Shown here: positions 33,586 to 45,358 of the stretch, one piece after another | How the letters are laid out: each line of letters opens with the position of its first letter | Position numbering within the stretch: the stretch's first letter is position 1 | NCBI GenBank assembly: GCA_964035575.1 | Contig: OZ037873.1 | Span: 310,001-374,000, forward strand | Length of the DNA: 64,000 bases | Direction of reading: 5' to 3' | Origin: Rhynchopus sp. YZ270_cl-10 | Lineage: Eukaryota > Euglenozoa > Diplonemea > Diplonemida > Diplonemidae | The notes under the pieces: model-generated | Told to the model about the DNA's origin: nothing | The model's input: only the letters and a program-made list of their open reading frames with translations | The model's database searches: none | Made by a program: the position numbers and the translations under genes

Positions 33586-36444
33586 AAGCTCGCAGCTTCA
33601 AAGACAATGTATTGTGTATAGAGGAATAAGGGGAAAGGGAAAGGGGGGGGAGGGGGGAGGGGGGAGGGGGGGGAAAGGGGCGCACAGAAGATAACCCCAC
33701 AAGGTTTGTGAGAGGTGTGTTGTGTTGTGTTATGTGTTTATTTTTTTTTTGTTTTGTGTTTTGTGTACGTTTGTTAAGGTTTTTCTTTTCTTTTCTGTGT
33801 AGAGAAGGTATGAGAGGAAGCGGGAAAGGGGAACTGGAATAAAAAAAAAAGGGGGTTTATCAGACAAAGCAGATCCTCTCGGTCAAAACCTTGATCAAAA
33901 AAAAATCGTTTTTATCGCACAGTATCACGGCTTTTGCACAGCGAGGGTTGCCATTTGGGCTACCATTTACCCAAGTCTTTTCGCAATTTTACCGCAATGT
34001 GTATCACAGTGTATAACGCAGATACGCGAAGATCCGACGCCCATCCTAACCTACCTCTCTGGGTACGCCAACTGCACTGGGGTTTTTTGGTAGACTATGA
34101 GTACCTTTCATTGGTTCACATAACACAAACAACACCATTGTATTGTCCAGCAGGGCGGCTGCAATGTACTTTATTCTCAACGATTTAACACTAGACATCA
34201 GACAATGATAGTTGCTTCCGCAAACACCTATCAAAAAGAAACGAAACTCAACAGGGCGGCAAGAACGAACACTTTTATTGATTAAAAAAAGATGGGAGGG
34301 GGAGGACGAGGATGAGAGGGTAATGGGAGAGCCTTTCTTAAGTAACGGCGGTACTGTTCAAAAAAAGAAGAAAGACGAAGAATAAAAAAAATCGCCCCGT
34401 TTAGCAGACAAGGAGAGATAGCGAGTCCCTGTTAGTATCTTCTCTCATACACCACACCCCATACACACACTCCCTTTGGGGCCATATTCTGCGCAAGAAT
34501 TTACCCCCTATTAGTTATCAAAACACTCTCGTGCCTTGGCACAACCATTGCAATACCCGAAAAAGAAAATAAAAATTTAAAAAAGATGGCTGGACATCGT
34601 GCCTATATCTACGAACGTCAGGTTGTATGGAATCCCCAAATTTCATCCCACACACCAAACGGAGTGTTGCACTCCCAGGTGTTTTTTATTTTATTTATTT
34701 TTCTTCTTTGCTTTCTCTTTGGTAGTTGTTTTGTTTTGTTTTGTTTTTTTTTCTCCCCATCAATACCAGTGTTAATTTACAATTAGGTGAGCAACGTATG
34801 CAATTTTTTTTTTTGAAAAAAATTTTTTTTTGGAGTCATCCAGGGGTTTAGCTACGTTTTCAGAATTTTGGCAAAATCTGGTCTTCTGTCCTTTTAAAAA
34901 TGACTGTAGCTAATCCCCTGGGTCATCTCGGGGGGGGATATGGGGTGCAACTGCCGATACAGCTACTTTCTTTTTTTACTTTTTTTTTTTTGTTGTTGAA
35001 AAATTTTTTTTGTATTAGTGTAGACACCCGAGGATGAGCCACACTTTAATTTTGTTCTTCTTGAAGATCCGATGACCCATGGGAGAGGGGACGCAGGGAG
35101 CTCTTAACTCTTAAGGGGGTATGGCGTAAGAAAAAAATGAAAAGTTTATAAGATGAACTTAAGCCTCTCGTGCTGAGTCACCTTGGGTTAAAAAAAAATA
35201 ATCTATCTGGGGGGAAGAAAGGTTGTGCCTCGAATACGAGACAGTTTCTTTTTAAAAAAAGAAGAAAAAAGAAGAGGTTGACAGCGCAAACGCCTCTGCG
35301 GACGCAGGCCTGGTTAAAGGGGAGGGAGGGAAAATCTTAAAAGGGAAAATAAATGTTGGGGAAAGATGAACCTAAGCCTCTCGTGTGTTATTTTTTGATT
35401 TTTGAAAACTTGGTTGTATTGTAGTGTAGTCACCCGAGGATGCACTCCAGTTTCCTGAACACTAAACACTTCTACGTGATCCCTGAGTGGCATCATGCCA
35501 TCATTTGCCATCATTGCGCGTTTTTTTTTTTTTATAGCTTCGACAATCACCCTATCCAAGGACGGGTTCTGTACACAAAGTCGCCCGAAAGGTTAATGAG
35601 TTTCAAAGGTATAGATGCAGTTCATCCTCAACACAGCGTTGCCCCTAAGGCTGGTGTACTTAATAGATATACGCGTTGTTTTGTTCTCTTTTGTTTTAAT
35701 TGTTAGGCCACTTTGTGAAAATGGCTTTTTTTTTTTTTTGAAAACTTGGTTGTATTAGTGTAGCCACCCTAGAGTGTGCTCCACAATGCTTTTTTTTTTT
35801 TGTGAATCGACAAAAAAATCGGGAGATATGTGGACATGGGGAGGGTGAGGCCGGCTGCACGCGGAGGAAGGGGGAAGACTTGGAAACAGTACAAGGCCAG
35901 ACAGATTTTTTTTTTTTTAGTTTCCAAAACCGCGCAGCTTTCTACAGGAAGAGAAGGAGGGTTATCACAGCAGCCAACCACGGTCAAGGCGACCACTCGT
36001 CGACACTGTGCAGACAGGAGCGACCCTTTGGGGGCGTCTGCTGTCCCCCTCCCCTTTATGGGTCATGTTCCGCCCTTAGGGATTACTCACATTTACTTTT
36101 CAACATACATCCACCTGATTTTTACCCCGCAGAAAGGCGCGTATAGGACCGTATACGTGCCTTTTTCGCGGTGTAAAAATCAGGTGGGTAAATTACATAT
36201 CTCGAAAAAAGGGGGAGTAGTTGAAACATGCTAAAACACAGCTCGGATGTACGCATGCAAAAGGTTCGCTGTGACCCGGACCCGAAAAATAACGGAACAC
36301 CGATGTATCGACCATCACCGCCAAGAGGGTTATATTTGTCTTTCTTTTTTGAAACCCTTTTGCCAACGTCAACACCCCCCCTATGCTTTTCCCCCATGTA
36401 CCCCTTCTTTCTTTCGATCTCTTTCTTTACAACGCAATCTATTA
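33586..36444. other. Intergenic, motif-rich, no gene
   Basis: G-rich run at 33643-33680 upstream of the pseudokinase. Hairpin-motif copies at 35147-35184 and 35362-35390 (gatgaacctaagcctctcg type), 35015-35050, 35405-35450 and 35742-35785 (tagtgtag..accc type), 35537-35640 (tcgacaatcac type) and 35283-35310 (gcaaacgcctctgcggacg). At 34480-34530 lies an inverted copy of a ~45-bp word also found twice in the TPR gene intron. Confidence 0.5.
36111..36187. mobile_element. CCACCTGATT-family inverted-repeat element
   Basis: 77 bp: ccacctgatttttaccccgc at the left is mirrored by gcggtgtaaaaatcaggtgg at the right, with ggcgcgtata and tatacgtgcc inside. Smallest clean member of the family. Confidence 0.85.
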
Positions 36445-39400
36445 TTAGCTCTCGGTTGTTGCGCCGGGGACAACAGCGTAGTGTGCTGCCTGCGCTTCGT
36501 CTCTGCGGACTGTGCGAAGGAAGTTCGCGTAGGCGTTGCGGATGACTGGGTCACGTGGCGAGTTGTCCAGCGCCATGACGTAGTACGCCTGCGCGTTGTG
36601 GTAGTCCTTCTTGGTGTCTTCCAGCAGCACAGCGTAGTTGAACAGTGCGTTCGCGTTTTGTGGGTTTGCGCGGATCGCCTCCCGGTACATCTGTTCCGCC
36701 TTCTTCCAGTTGCGGCGGACGTGGTAGAGCATGAGGCCGTAGTTGGCAAGTGCATTCGCGTTGTCCGGCTGTGCCTCAATAGCACGCAAGTAGTACGTCT
36801 CCGCCTCGTCGTAGTCCTTCTTGATGTTCTCCAAGAGCAGTGCGTAGTTGCCCAGTGCAGTGGCGTACTCTGAAGGGTGAGGGGTGGGGGTGTGGGGGGT
36901 GTGTTTGATAACTAATAGGGGTAATTCTTGCGTAGAATATGGCCCCAATGTGTGTGTGTGTGTGTGTTGTCGCACTTAAGCTGAAACACTTCCGTGTACA
37001 ATACGTACACTACAGGATTCCCGCTGTGAACCACGATTTGCGCGCTGGGATTTGATTTTGCAAGAGTGAAAAATCTTAACATAATGCAATTGGGCAGGTG
37101 TGCATGGGCAGGCGAACGATCCGTCATTTTTGGTGGACGCAAATGGGGAGAAGCAGTGAAAGCGCTTCCTCATTCACCCTGTCGCGAAGCTGCGCAAGAT
37201 GTACCTGCGGCAGCCGAATGCGAGGGCTGTTAGCCTTGCAACGTTTTACCGCTTCCAACCACGGCACATCACTCGCATAGTGATTGAGAACCCGAAGTGC
37301 GACATTGGAGTCTGCGGAACGGAAGGTTGTGGACGGCTTCCGATTTGCCAGTGCGCCTCGGAGGATGCTGTGCCTGTGTTGTTATAAGGCCAAAAAAACG
37401 TGGCGGACTTCCGTCGAGCACCGCTTTGTCCGCCAACACCAGGACAAAGCAAGGCAGAGTACCCCGGTGTTGCGGTGCTCTCAAGAGGGCAGGACGCAGC
37501 AGCAGTACAAGTCTCACTTCTACCTGAGCTGCGTCCACCCAGGATCGTGCCTTTGTGAACACAGCACACACATCTCCTGCAAACTCTGCTCAAGCGCGAG
37601 AAAACTGTGACCCACGTTTGGTCTGACGTGGGTAACTCCTGAACGGAGTATAACCCATCCCCGTGTGTGTGTGTGGTGTGGCTAATAACTAATAGGTAAT
37701 GCTTGCAGAATAAGGCCCCAATGTGTGGGTGCAACGAGTTTATTACATGTATGTGAAGGGGGAAGCAATTCCGTTCAAACCCCACTGTATGATGTGTGCC
37801 AGAGCAGGCTGGGGTGCAGAGGATAGCTCTGGAATGTTTGGTCGCTGTTTCAGGCTCCTTGGGCAAACGCTCCTTATGGGGAAGGTGGCCCTGAAAAGAG
37901 GGGGTGGAGGGGAATGCATACTCGCATCCTCGTTGATGGCAGCGATGTAGTACGCCTCTGCCTTGTAGTAGTTGCCGATGTTGTAGAGGAGCAGGCCGTA
38001 GTTGCACAGGATCACAGGGGATGAGGGGTCACGGTCAATCGCCTTTAGGTAGTATTCTGTGTGGTGGTGGGGGGATTGAAAAGTTTGTTTCAACCTTTGT
38101 TTTGTTTTTGTTTGTTGTTTTTGCTATTCTGTTTGTTTTGTATTGTATTTCATTGTAGTACTTTGTAAATTGAGAGGTAGGTGGTGGGGGGAGGTCGATA
38201 CTCACTATCATTTCATCACCAAAAACCCCTAACATCACCGTGTATAGGTAGTGTGGGTCTTTGTTTGTAATCATGTTTGTAAAGCGAAAAAAATATCGTC
38301 GAGTATTGTGTCTAAAGGAGGTTGGGGAGAGAGGCAAGGAGGAGCAAAGAAAGCCCTATGAGTCTTAAAGCATATTTTGGTGTGATTTTTCATAGAAAGG
38401 TGTAAAAAAAGGTCTAGGATATCAATAAGCTACATATTGGGAGGGGAGGGTTTTTTGAATAATTTAAATACCTTCCGCCTTTTGCGGTTGTTTTCTGATA
38501 TTTTCGAGCAGAATCGCGTAGTTGTAGAGCACCCCAGCTTTGTTGGGGTTGATCTCAATCGCCTTGAGGTAGCATTCCTCTGCCCTGTCGTAGTCGTGCA
38601 GGATGTAGTTCAGGAGAAGCGCAAAGTTTGCCATCGCATCTGCGTTGGTTGCGTCCAGCTCTGTCGCTTGCGAGTAGAGGGCAGCACTCTTCTTTGTCAC
38701 CTCGCTGTCGGCACCTAGGCCTTCTACGAGCGCTTTGTTCTGCATGAGCAGTGCGTAGTTCGCAAGCAGGCTAGACGTCACCACATCGGACGGCTTCGGT
38801 GTGATCGCGAGCGCCTCGGTGTAGTAACGCTCGGCCTTCGCAAAGTTGCGTTGCTTCAAACACCGGTTCCCCTCCTCAAATGCAAAGTTGAAGGCTCGTC
38901 GCACCTCCTCTGACTGCACCTCGGGTGCCTCTTGAGCGGCCTCGGGCTCAGATGTGTCTTTGTCCTCCGACGCATCTTCTGACTGAGGTGAAGGCTGTGC
39001 AGCAGAGTTGGCAGGTGCATCTGCTGGCTCAAGTGGTGAGGTGATAGTGTCATCCGCCTTCTGCTCTGGAGAGGCTGCGCCAGGAGAAGCAAACGACGGC
39101 TCGAAGGAGGGCACGTCGTCGAACCCTCCCTCCATAGGGTCCTGGTGGGTGGGGGTGGGGTCGGTGTCGGGTTGTGCAGAGGCGTCTGTAGGTGCTGCCT
39201 CGTCTGGCTTGTCTTCTGTCTTATCTGCCTCGTCTGCGGGGGAGACATCTGCAGGTGTGCTCTCGGCAGGCGGTGCCGCCTCTGCTGCTGCTGTTGTCTC
39301 CTCAGCTTCCGCCTGCGCAGCCTGCTCTGCTTCTGGCTCAGGGGCGGGTGAGGGGGGGTCCTCTTGTGTGTTCTGTTGTGTTGGTGCTGTGTCGTGTGTT

Positions 39401-39735
39401 GCAGGTGTAGGCTCTTGTGGTTCTTGGGAGTCTTGGGGCGAGGAGGCGTCTGCAGGAGCAGGTGGTGTGTCGTGTGCCAAAGAGTCGCCAGAAGATGGCT
39501 CTGCATCTCCTGCATCTCCTGCATCTCCTGCATCTCCTGCATCTCCTGCATCTCCTGCATCTCCTGCATCTCCTGCATCTCCTGCATCTCCTGCATCTCC
39601 TGCATCTCCTGCATCTCCTGTTTCCCCACCCCCGCCCTGGTCAGCAGCCCCCTCGTCCACCCGTGGCGTCTCCGTGTCCCCGTGGTCGCTGTCCGCACCT
39701 TTCACCTCATCGTTGTGCAACTCCTCCGGCTCCAT
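36445..39735 (-). CDS. TPR-repeat protein with acidic N-terminal region
   Basis: Three exons: 38472-39735, 37922-38056 and 36445-36869, with introns of 415 and 1052 bp (donors GTATTT and GTATGC; acceptors ACACAG and TTCAG; both introns in phase 1). 607 residues. Residues 1 to about 280 are acidic, Pro/Ala/Glu-rich and probably disordered, and include about 13 Gly-Asp-Ala triplets encoded by a 9-bp microsatellite. From about residue 285 there are at least seven tetratricopeptide repeats (AFEEGNRCLKQRNFAKAERY, ANYALLLENIKKDYDEAETY, YREAIRANPQNANALFNYA and others), many with ANYGLLLYN-type A helices. TPRs build a superhelical protein-binding scaffold; the partner is unknown. The second exon is exactly part of one TPR, which supports the splice model. 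Confidence 0.87.
36905..37730. other. Insert within the large TPR intron
   Basis: Intron 2 is much longer than the other introns in the window and holds a ~770-bp segment bounded by a direct repeat (aactaatagg..taat.cttgc and ggccccaatgtgtg at 36910-36960 and again at 37685-37735). On the plus strand the inside reads like decayed coding sequence: KLRKMYLRQPNARAVSLATF then YRFQPRHITRIV, and further on FYLSCVHPGSCLCEHSTHIS, a Cys/His-rich pattern seen in some transposase families. I cannot name the family. Confidence 0.4.
39501..39620. repeat. 9-bp coding microsatellite (Gly-Asp-Ala)
   Basis: About 13 identical copies of TGCATCTCC on the plus strand, read as Gly-Asp-Ala in the TPR protein. Identity at the DNA level shows recent slippage, so copy number is likely to vary between strains. 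Confidence 0.95.
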
Positions 39736-42061
39736 CGTGGTGTGTGGTGTGGCAACGTCTGGCTAGAAGGAGGGGGTGGGGTGGGGTGGGGGGGGGAAAT
39801 TCAAAAAAAAAAGACGTAGAATCAGAGACGTCAACAAGGTGCCCTGTGCCTGGTCTGTGTCAGGTCACAACCCAACAAAACCCCCTGCAAAACAAAGCAC
39901 AAAAACTACCTAGTACAGAAGCTGGATGTGACTGGTGATGAAGTTCCTGGAAGGGGTTCTAGAGCGCGTCAGATCCTACAAGCTTTTCTGGAGAATTTCA
40001 GGAACCTCCAGCACCATCTCAACGCACTGAACGCAGGTTAACAGGTTTGAAGCGTGCAATGCAAAACAGCCGTCAAAGTCTTGGTCAAGCGGAACTGAAA
40101 AAAAAACCTCTTTTCAAAGCTCGAAATTTCCCTCATATTGTTGTTGGTGCACAATGAAAACAGCTTGGTTAAAAAAATGGGAGGGAGCGGAATTTCTTTT
40201 GACTTTACATCTGGTGCGCATTTTTGTTTGGTGTTGTTCACCGAGAGAAAGAAGGGGGGGAAAAATAAAGAGCAAAATAGTAGGATCGGTAGGTAAGTAA
40301 AAGGAAAAAAGGTTTTTTTTTTTTCGTTGATTGCACAATCCTCCTGTTTGAGGGATGATTGGCGACCGTACCGGTAATACTATTTCCCCTTTAAAGCAAG
40401 CTTCGTAGGAATAAAAATAAAAAGGAAAAAGAAGGCGTGATATATTGTGTGTTATATTTAAAAAAAAAAAAGGTGTGTGGTGATTGCCATTTACTTTTTT
40501 TTTTTGATTTTGGTTTTGTTTTGTTTTGTACGCATTATTTTTAATGACCTTTCATTTATTTCCATGTGTGTCACATCATGCACATTTCGGGAAAATCTCC
40601 ACTAGCAGGACACACACTTATTTTTTACCTCCACTTCTGTAACGGACATTTTCTTTTCTTTTTCTTTTTCTTTTTGCGTAGTGGTTGCCGACCTTGCCCC
40701 ACAGCTTTGCAAAAAAAAGAACCTTCTGCAAGCTTCCAGCTCCTTTTGGAATTCTGGGCATGGGATTGGTCACACCGAACTATTGATTTTGATCAATGAA
40801 ATAAGAGGGAAAGACGGGAGGTGGGGGAAAAAAAATAATACGGAATTCAAAAAAAAGGGGGGGGGGGGGAGAAGGAAGGAAAAAAAAGAGAAAAAAAAAA
40901 ATGAGACCCCTTTCGAGGTGGGTGTGATATTTGTTGAGTTTTTGTTGCATCGATTTTTTGTTTTCTTTTGTTTTGTTTGATAAATTGTTGGAATAGTGTA
41001 GTTGCCATCTGGTGCAAGCTCCACTTTCCCTTTATTCATTCACGGTACAGCCTCAGAATTTTTTTCTTTTTTAATAATCTGTTGTAGCCGCCATTCCGAC
41101 AATATTCACTCTTTTTTTTTTTCTTTTTTCTTTTTTGATAAATTATTGGAGTAGTGTGATTGCATCGGTTGTGTTGCCACAGTTGTGCAACACTAAGAAA
41201 AAAGGAACAAAGGAAAAAAGGAACATACACGCATACCCATACGCACATCAAAATAGTGTTTTGCAGGATGATAAAGTTACTAAGGGCTCTATGGCAGGCT
41301 GTTAGCTAATCCAGAAAATTTTCCTGGAATCCGTCCACGCTGTGGCTCCGTCAATTTGCCGAAATGGATAAGTTCTTGGCTTTGGTCAAAACCCATTGTA
41401 GGGTAAAGAGGTCTAAGGAGAAGCCAAAATCCAAAAGAAAAATACCAAAAAAATATGCCCTTTTAGCTACCTCCCTAATATTTTCCAGCAAAAAAATTCC
41501 CCCCCGGCCAAATTTGGCCACATCGCCGGAAGCGGAAGTGAATTAACTAACAACCTGCTTTGTGGCCAAAAAAAAAAAGAACAAAAAAAAATCCCCCTCT
41601 CAAGAGGGCTCGACAGTCATACCCATCCAAGACAGGAAATTCATAAGGAAGCTCAGCATGTTTGATCTTATATGAAAGACACTTCATTGAACATCCTTAT
41701 CAACTTTCACTATGCAAGGTTGTGTCGCACTCATAAAAACAAAAAGAACAAAAAACAAACAAACAAACATTGAATACATAGGAAGAAGAAAAAACAAAAA
41801 TGGAAATTTGTGTGTAGTGTTCGCAAGCACACGATCGGTGCAGTATTCGAACAAAAAAAAAATAAAAATAAAAATGAGGGTTCGGAGGGGAGGGATCGAG
41901 GAGGGGGGAAAAAAACAGATATGAACGGTAACAATGAAAACAAAATGGAATTCAAAAGGGAAGAAAAAAATGCTGACAGAATGAGGGGGGTACTTTCTTT
42001 CTTTTTCCATGTGGATGTGTTTTTTTTTTTTTTTTTTTTTTTTTTTTTCTTTCTTTTTTCT
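39736..42061. other. Intergenic, no gene
   Basis: Homopolymer-rich. tagtgtag-type motifs at 40978-41035 and 41142-41195, and a shorter one at 41078-41112. 41320-41400 is a copy of a dispersed repeat (ggaatccgtcc, gctgtggctccgtcaatttg, cgaaatgga) seen again at 45549, 48136 and 48313. 42020-42050 is a long T run. Confidence 0.5.
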
Positions 42062-42701
42062 CAGTGTTTCCCAGCATCTCACCTAACTCTGAAAATAGGT
42101 GAGATTTTGCGGTTTTGCGGGTTTTTTGTATAGGTGTGGCGAGCCCACCTTAGCTCAAGTTGGGGGCCTCCGGCGGAATGTGAGAATTTCTCGGAGTTCG
42201 GCACTTCATTGATATTTGCACCAGGCACACGTGGTATACGAATTATCAGTAAACTCAGTACATTTACAAAATAAACGGCAGTCATGGCAGGCATGGCACC
42301 CAAGCGAAGCCACGGTACGCAACATTTCTAAAAATTGTTGACATAAATGTCACTGTCGTTAGGGATTTTTGCAGAGCAAAAAAAAAAATCAAACAAATGG
42401 CGCCGCAGGCGAAAAAAAATTAGGGTACAGTGTAAAAACCTATCTTTTTACAGCACATAGTCACACACCTAACCCTTTTTTGCGGAGCAAAAAAGGGAAA
42501 ATGGCGCCGCAGGCAAAAAAAATTTGAGGTACAGCCTGGATGGTGCGGTCAGCAACCCAGTTCCCCATGGTACTCCCGTGGTTCAACCATGATTTTTTTT
42601 TTTTTTTTTTTTTCCTGCAGGTGAGATTTCTCACCTCACTTTTTTTTTTTTTCTTTTTTTGTGAGATTTCTCACCCCAAAATCTCACCGTGGGAAACACT
42701 G
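42062..42701. mobile_element. hAT-like non-autonomous transposon 2
   Basis: 640 bp with termini CAGTGTTTCCCA and TGGGAAACACTG, a classic hAT-type end, and an 8-bp duplication TTTTTTCT on both sides (42054-42061, 42702-42709). Subterminal ctcacc/ggtgag words are inverted. The interior carries the gcgaagccacggtacgcaa repeat and two units of the ggcgccgcaggc cassette. No transposase. Confidence 0.9.
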
Positions 42702-42731
42702 TTTTTTCTTTTCTTTTGAAAACTTGTATTA

Positions 42732-43376
42732 CCGGCCGCGTACATATTACGTCGCGTATTTATTACGGGGGGTACTTATTACGTCGCGTACTAATTAAGT
42801 CGCTTTTTGGGGGCCCGCGGGCGCCCAAAAAGCGACGTAATTAGTACACACCGTAAGGTGAAAAAGAAAGTGGGGGTAATCATGTTGGAACACAGCTGGT
42901 GTGGGTACATCACTAGGGGGATACCACCAAACCCACACAATCCCGAGGGCCATCGCAGATCGTGTGAACGAGGAGGAGAACAAACCCAACACGCGGCGCG
43001 TGTACACGGCACAGGTAAGGTGGAAATCGGTGAGAACTCTGCCACAGTGCGTCTAGTACCTCCGTATGCGCAAGAGGAGGGAAGTGCCAATGGAGTTCCT
43101 CTAATCCGCAATCTGAGCTATTCATTCATATTTCAACAAATATTAAAAAACGTTTGCATGTTGCAATCTCTTCCCAATGTAACCTTATAAATTTCCGAGG
43201 GCCAACACACAATACCAAGAGAAATGCCAGACACCCTTCCCACTCACCTTGTACGTAGGTTTTGTTTTTCTTCAAAAGATTAATTACGTCGCACACTTAT
43301 TACGTCGCGTACTAATTAAGTCGGCATTTGCCCTAACCGACTTAATTAGTACGCGACGTAATATGTACGCGGCCGG
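42732..43376. mobile_element. TA-duplication MITE, CCGGCCGCGTACATATTACG ends
   Basis: 645 bp with perfect 27-bp inverted termini (CCGGCCGCGTACATATTACG plus TCGCGTA) and TA on each side. Subterminal repeats of attacgtcgcgtac and taattaagtcg occur in both orientations, and internal palindromes flank the middle. The middle 350 bp is GC-richer, perhaps captured host sequence, but no frame is recognisable. Words related to gaaaacttg lie just outside in opposite orientations, so it may have inserted in another inverted repeat. Confidence 0.9.
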
Positions 43377-44096
43377 TAGTGTACAACCAAGTTTTCATAG
43401 ATACAAATACAAACTTTGGTAAAGATAAACCTAAAACCGCAACTGCGCTTAGTCACACTTATCAAAAGGGGGAGGGGGAAGTGATGGTACACTAGCAGCA
43501 ACCATCGTCTTCTTACCAATGCTTGGTATTTTAAAAAAAGAGTAGTTGAAACGTGCTAAAAACGCATCTCAGTCGAGCAGCGCAGCGCAAACTACAGGAG
43601 AGTGAGAGCAGAGGTGCAACATATGCAGGAAAGTTGGTGTGATACCTTTTAGTTGTTATCGACAAGTCACGTAACCAAAGACACAAAGTGGTCGTGGTAA
43701 TGGTCTGTCACCAAAATAGTGTTTTGTTGTTGTGATAACCAATCCTGGTGTGGCTGAATCCACAAAAAAAAAAAGTCACTTTGTCAGGGTGCGTTTTTTG
43801 GCTTTTTCAGCCACACCAAAGACACTGTTTAAAAAACAGAAAAAGAAAAAAAGACAGGCTCTTGTACAAACAATGTCCTCTTTTTAAAAAAAATGCAGAT
43901 TCACGTCTATTGGAGGGGGTGGAGGGGGGGGTTTGCCTGTGGTTTGTTTTATTTTTTTCTTTCATAATTTGTTGAGTGTAGCTTTCATATAAACAGTCTT
44001 CACTGTCCAGTGCTACAATCAGGAGAAGGCTTCAGACCTGAAGCCGTTTTTTTAGGGGGGTGTGTGTGTTAATATAAACACTATTCGCAATAATAT
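43377..44096. other. Intergenic with hairpin motifs and a mini-element
   Basis: A variant of the cttagtcac hairpin lies at 43420-43460; gaaacgtgctaaaaacgca at 43548-43566 recurs near 36218; a tagtgtag-like motif with tcttcactgtccag at 43970-44010 matches 52918-52965. Confidence 0.5.
43746..43818. mobile_element. TGGTGTGGC mini-MITE
   Basis: 73 bp with inverted termini TGGTGTGGCTGAA and TTCAGCCACACCA. It shares TGGTGTGGC with the ends of the 996-bp element at 51799-52794. No clear target duplication. Confidence 0.7.
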
Positions 44097-44233
44097 CGCC
44101 TAATTTTTACCCCGCGTATAGGCACGTAAAGGGCGTGTATAGGCGCGTATAGGGCTGTATAGGTCCGTACAGGCATATACGGACCGTCCGTACACGCCTT
44201 TACGCGCCCATACGCGGGGTAAAAATCAGGTGG
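44097..44233. mobile_element. CCACCTGATT-family inverted-repeat element
   Basis: Ends cgcctaatttttaccccgcg and gcggggtaaaaatcaggtgg are mirrored; the interior holds many ataggcgcg / cgtatagg words in both orientations. TAATAT flanks both sides (44091-44096, 44234-44239), a likely target duplication. Confidence 0.85.
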
Positions 44234-44239
44234 TAATAT

Positions 44240-44351
44240 CACCTAATTTTGCCTAAAATTAGTGAAATTTGGAGGAGTTTAGTGATTGACTTAAACACAC
44301 ACCAATCCTCCACTAAACTTCACCACAAAAAAACCAAGCAAAATCAGGTGG
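44240..44351. mobile_element. CCACCTGATT-family relative, adjacent copy
   Basis: cacctaattttgcctaaaat at the left and aagcaaaatcaggtgg at the right, with mirrored agtgaaatttggaggagttt / ctccactaaacttcacca inside. It abuts the previous element, sharing the TAATAT between them. Confidence 0.7.
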
Positions 44352-45350
44352 TTCTCGGTACAATAAAAAATATACCTCTGTTTTATTTGACATCTTTTTT
44401 CCCGTCCACAATGTGTTTTGGCTATAATATGATACTCAGGGTTGTTCCTTGTTCTCGGAAAAAACAGCAAAATTCTGGATTTATGTTCCCGTTTTTTTCC
44501 TTTTTTTGGGTGGGGTTTTTTGCCCTTTTTCGGGCTTTCCGAGCTCTACCCTCACTGTAGTGGGGTCATTTCGAGAAAATGGACAAGTTCTTGATTGATA
44601 CAAATTTTGGTTACGACCACTAGTGAGTTGCTCACAATGCTAAATGAGTGTCAGAACTGTGATTCTGGGCCCACTTTAACCGCCCCTCGAAATTCAAAAA
44701 GGGGTCCCAAACCCGGGCGCGCTACACTCGCGCGGAACTTTTTGCTTTGGTCTAGTTGCATTTTTGGCTGCAAAATGCAAGGGGATCCCCAAAGACGTTG
44801 GGAATATTATTTGGATGGGGCAGTGATTTTGTACCTGCATACACGCTCCCTCGCGGTAACCGCGTGCATGCCAATGAAGTGCTCTCTGGGGTTCGATAAC
44901 CCGTGGAACCAGTGCTTCCGCCGATGAACGGTGAGGCGTTGCACTTCTCTTTTTGCGGAGCAAAAAATAATATAAATGGCGCCGCAGGCAAAAAAATTTG
45001 AGTACAGTGTAAAAATCTAGCTTCCAACGAACCCTTTTTTGCAGAGCAAAAAATGAAAAATGGCGCCGCAGGCAAAAAAAAAATTGGGGGTACAGCCCTG
45101 GACAGTGAAGGATTTTGTTGTCAATTTTTTTTTCTTGCCCCCTGAAAACTCTTGCTTTTGAGAGTTTCGACCATTTCACCACACTGGTGGTGTGTCACCT
45201 ACAGTGAAACCCACCAGAAACCACAAGAAAGCCCCCTAAGGAAAAAAAGGAAAAAAAAAAAAGGAAAAAAAAACTAAAATCCAGAATTTCATGTTCTCGG
45301 TCCCACTTAGGAACTTCCCTGATGATACTACACTGGTTTTTTTTTTCTAT
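44352..45350. other. Intergenic with palindromic cassette
   Basis: No gene. 44944-45095 has two units of the cassette (ttttttgcagagcaaaaaat; atggcgccgcaggcaaaaaa; tacagtgtaaaaatc) also present inside hAT-like elements 1 and 2. Confidence 0.55.
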
Positions 45351-45358
45351 CACGTGAC

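Noticed and set aside
34163-34192. Words tgtactttatt and caacgattta, recalling pieces of a diplonemid spliced leader
   Set aside because: The order is reversed, the middle is missing and my memory of the leader is not exact; actttatt is common here as the reverse of AATAAAGT. Probably chance.
39008-39766. 252-codon plus-strand Ser/Ala-rich frame
   Set aside because: Antisense shadow of the acidic region and Gly-Asp-Ala microsatellite of the TPR gene.
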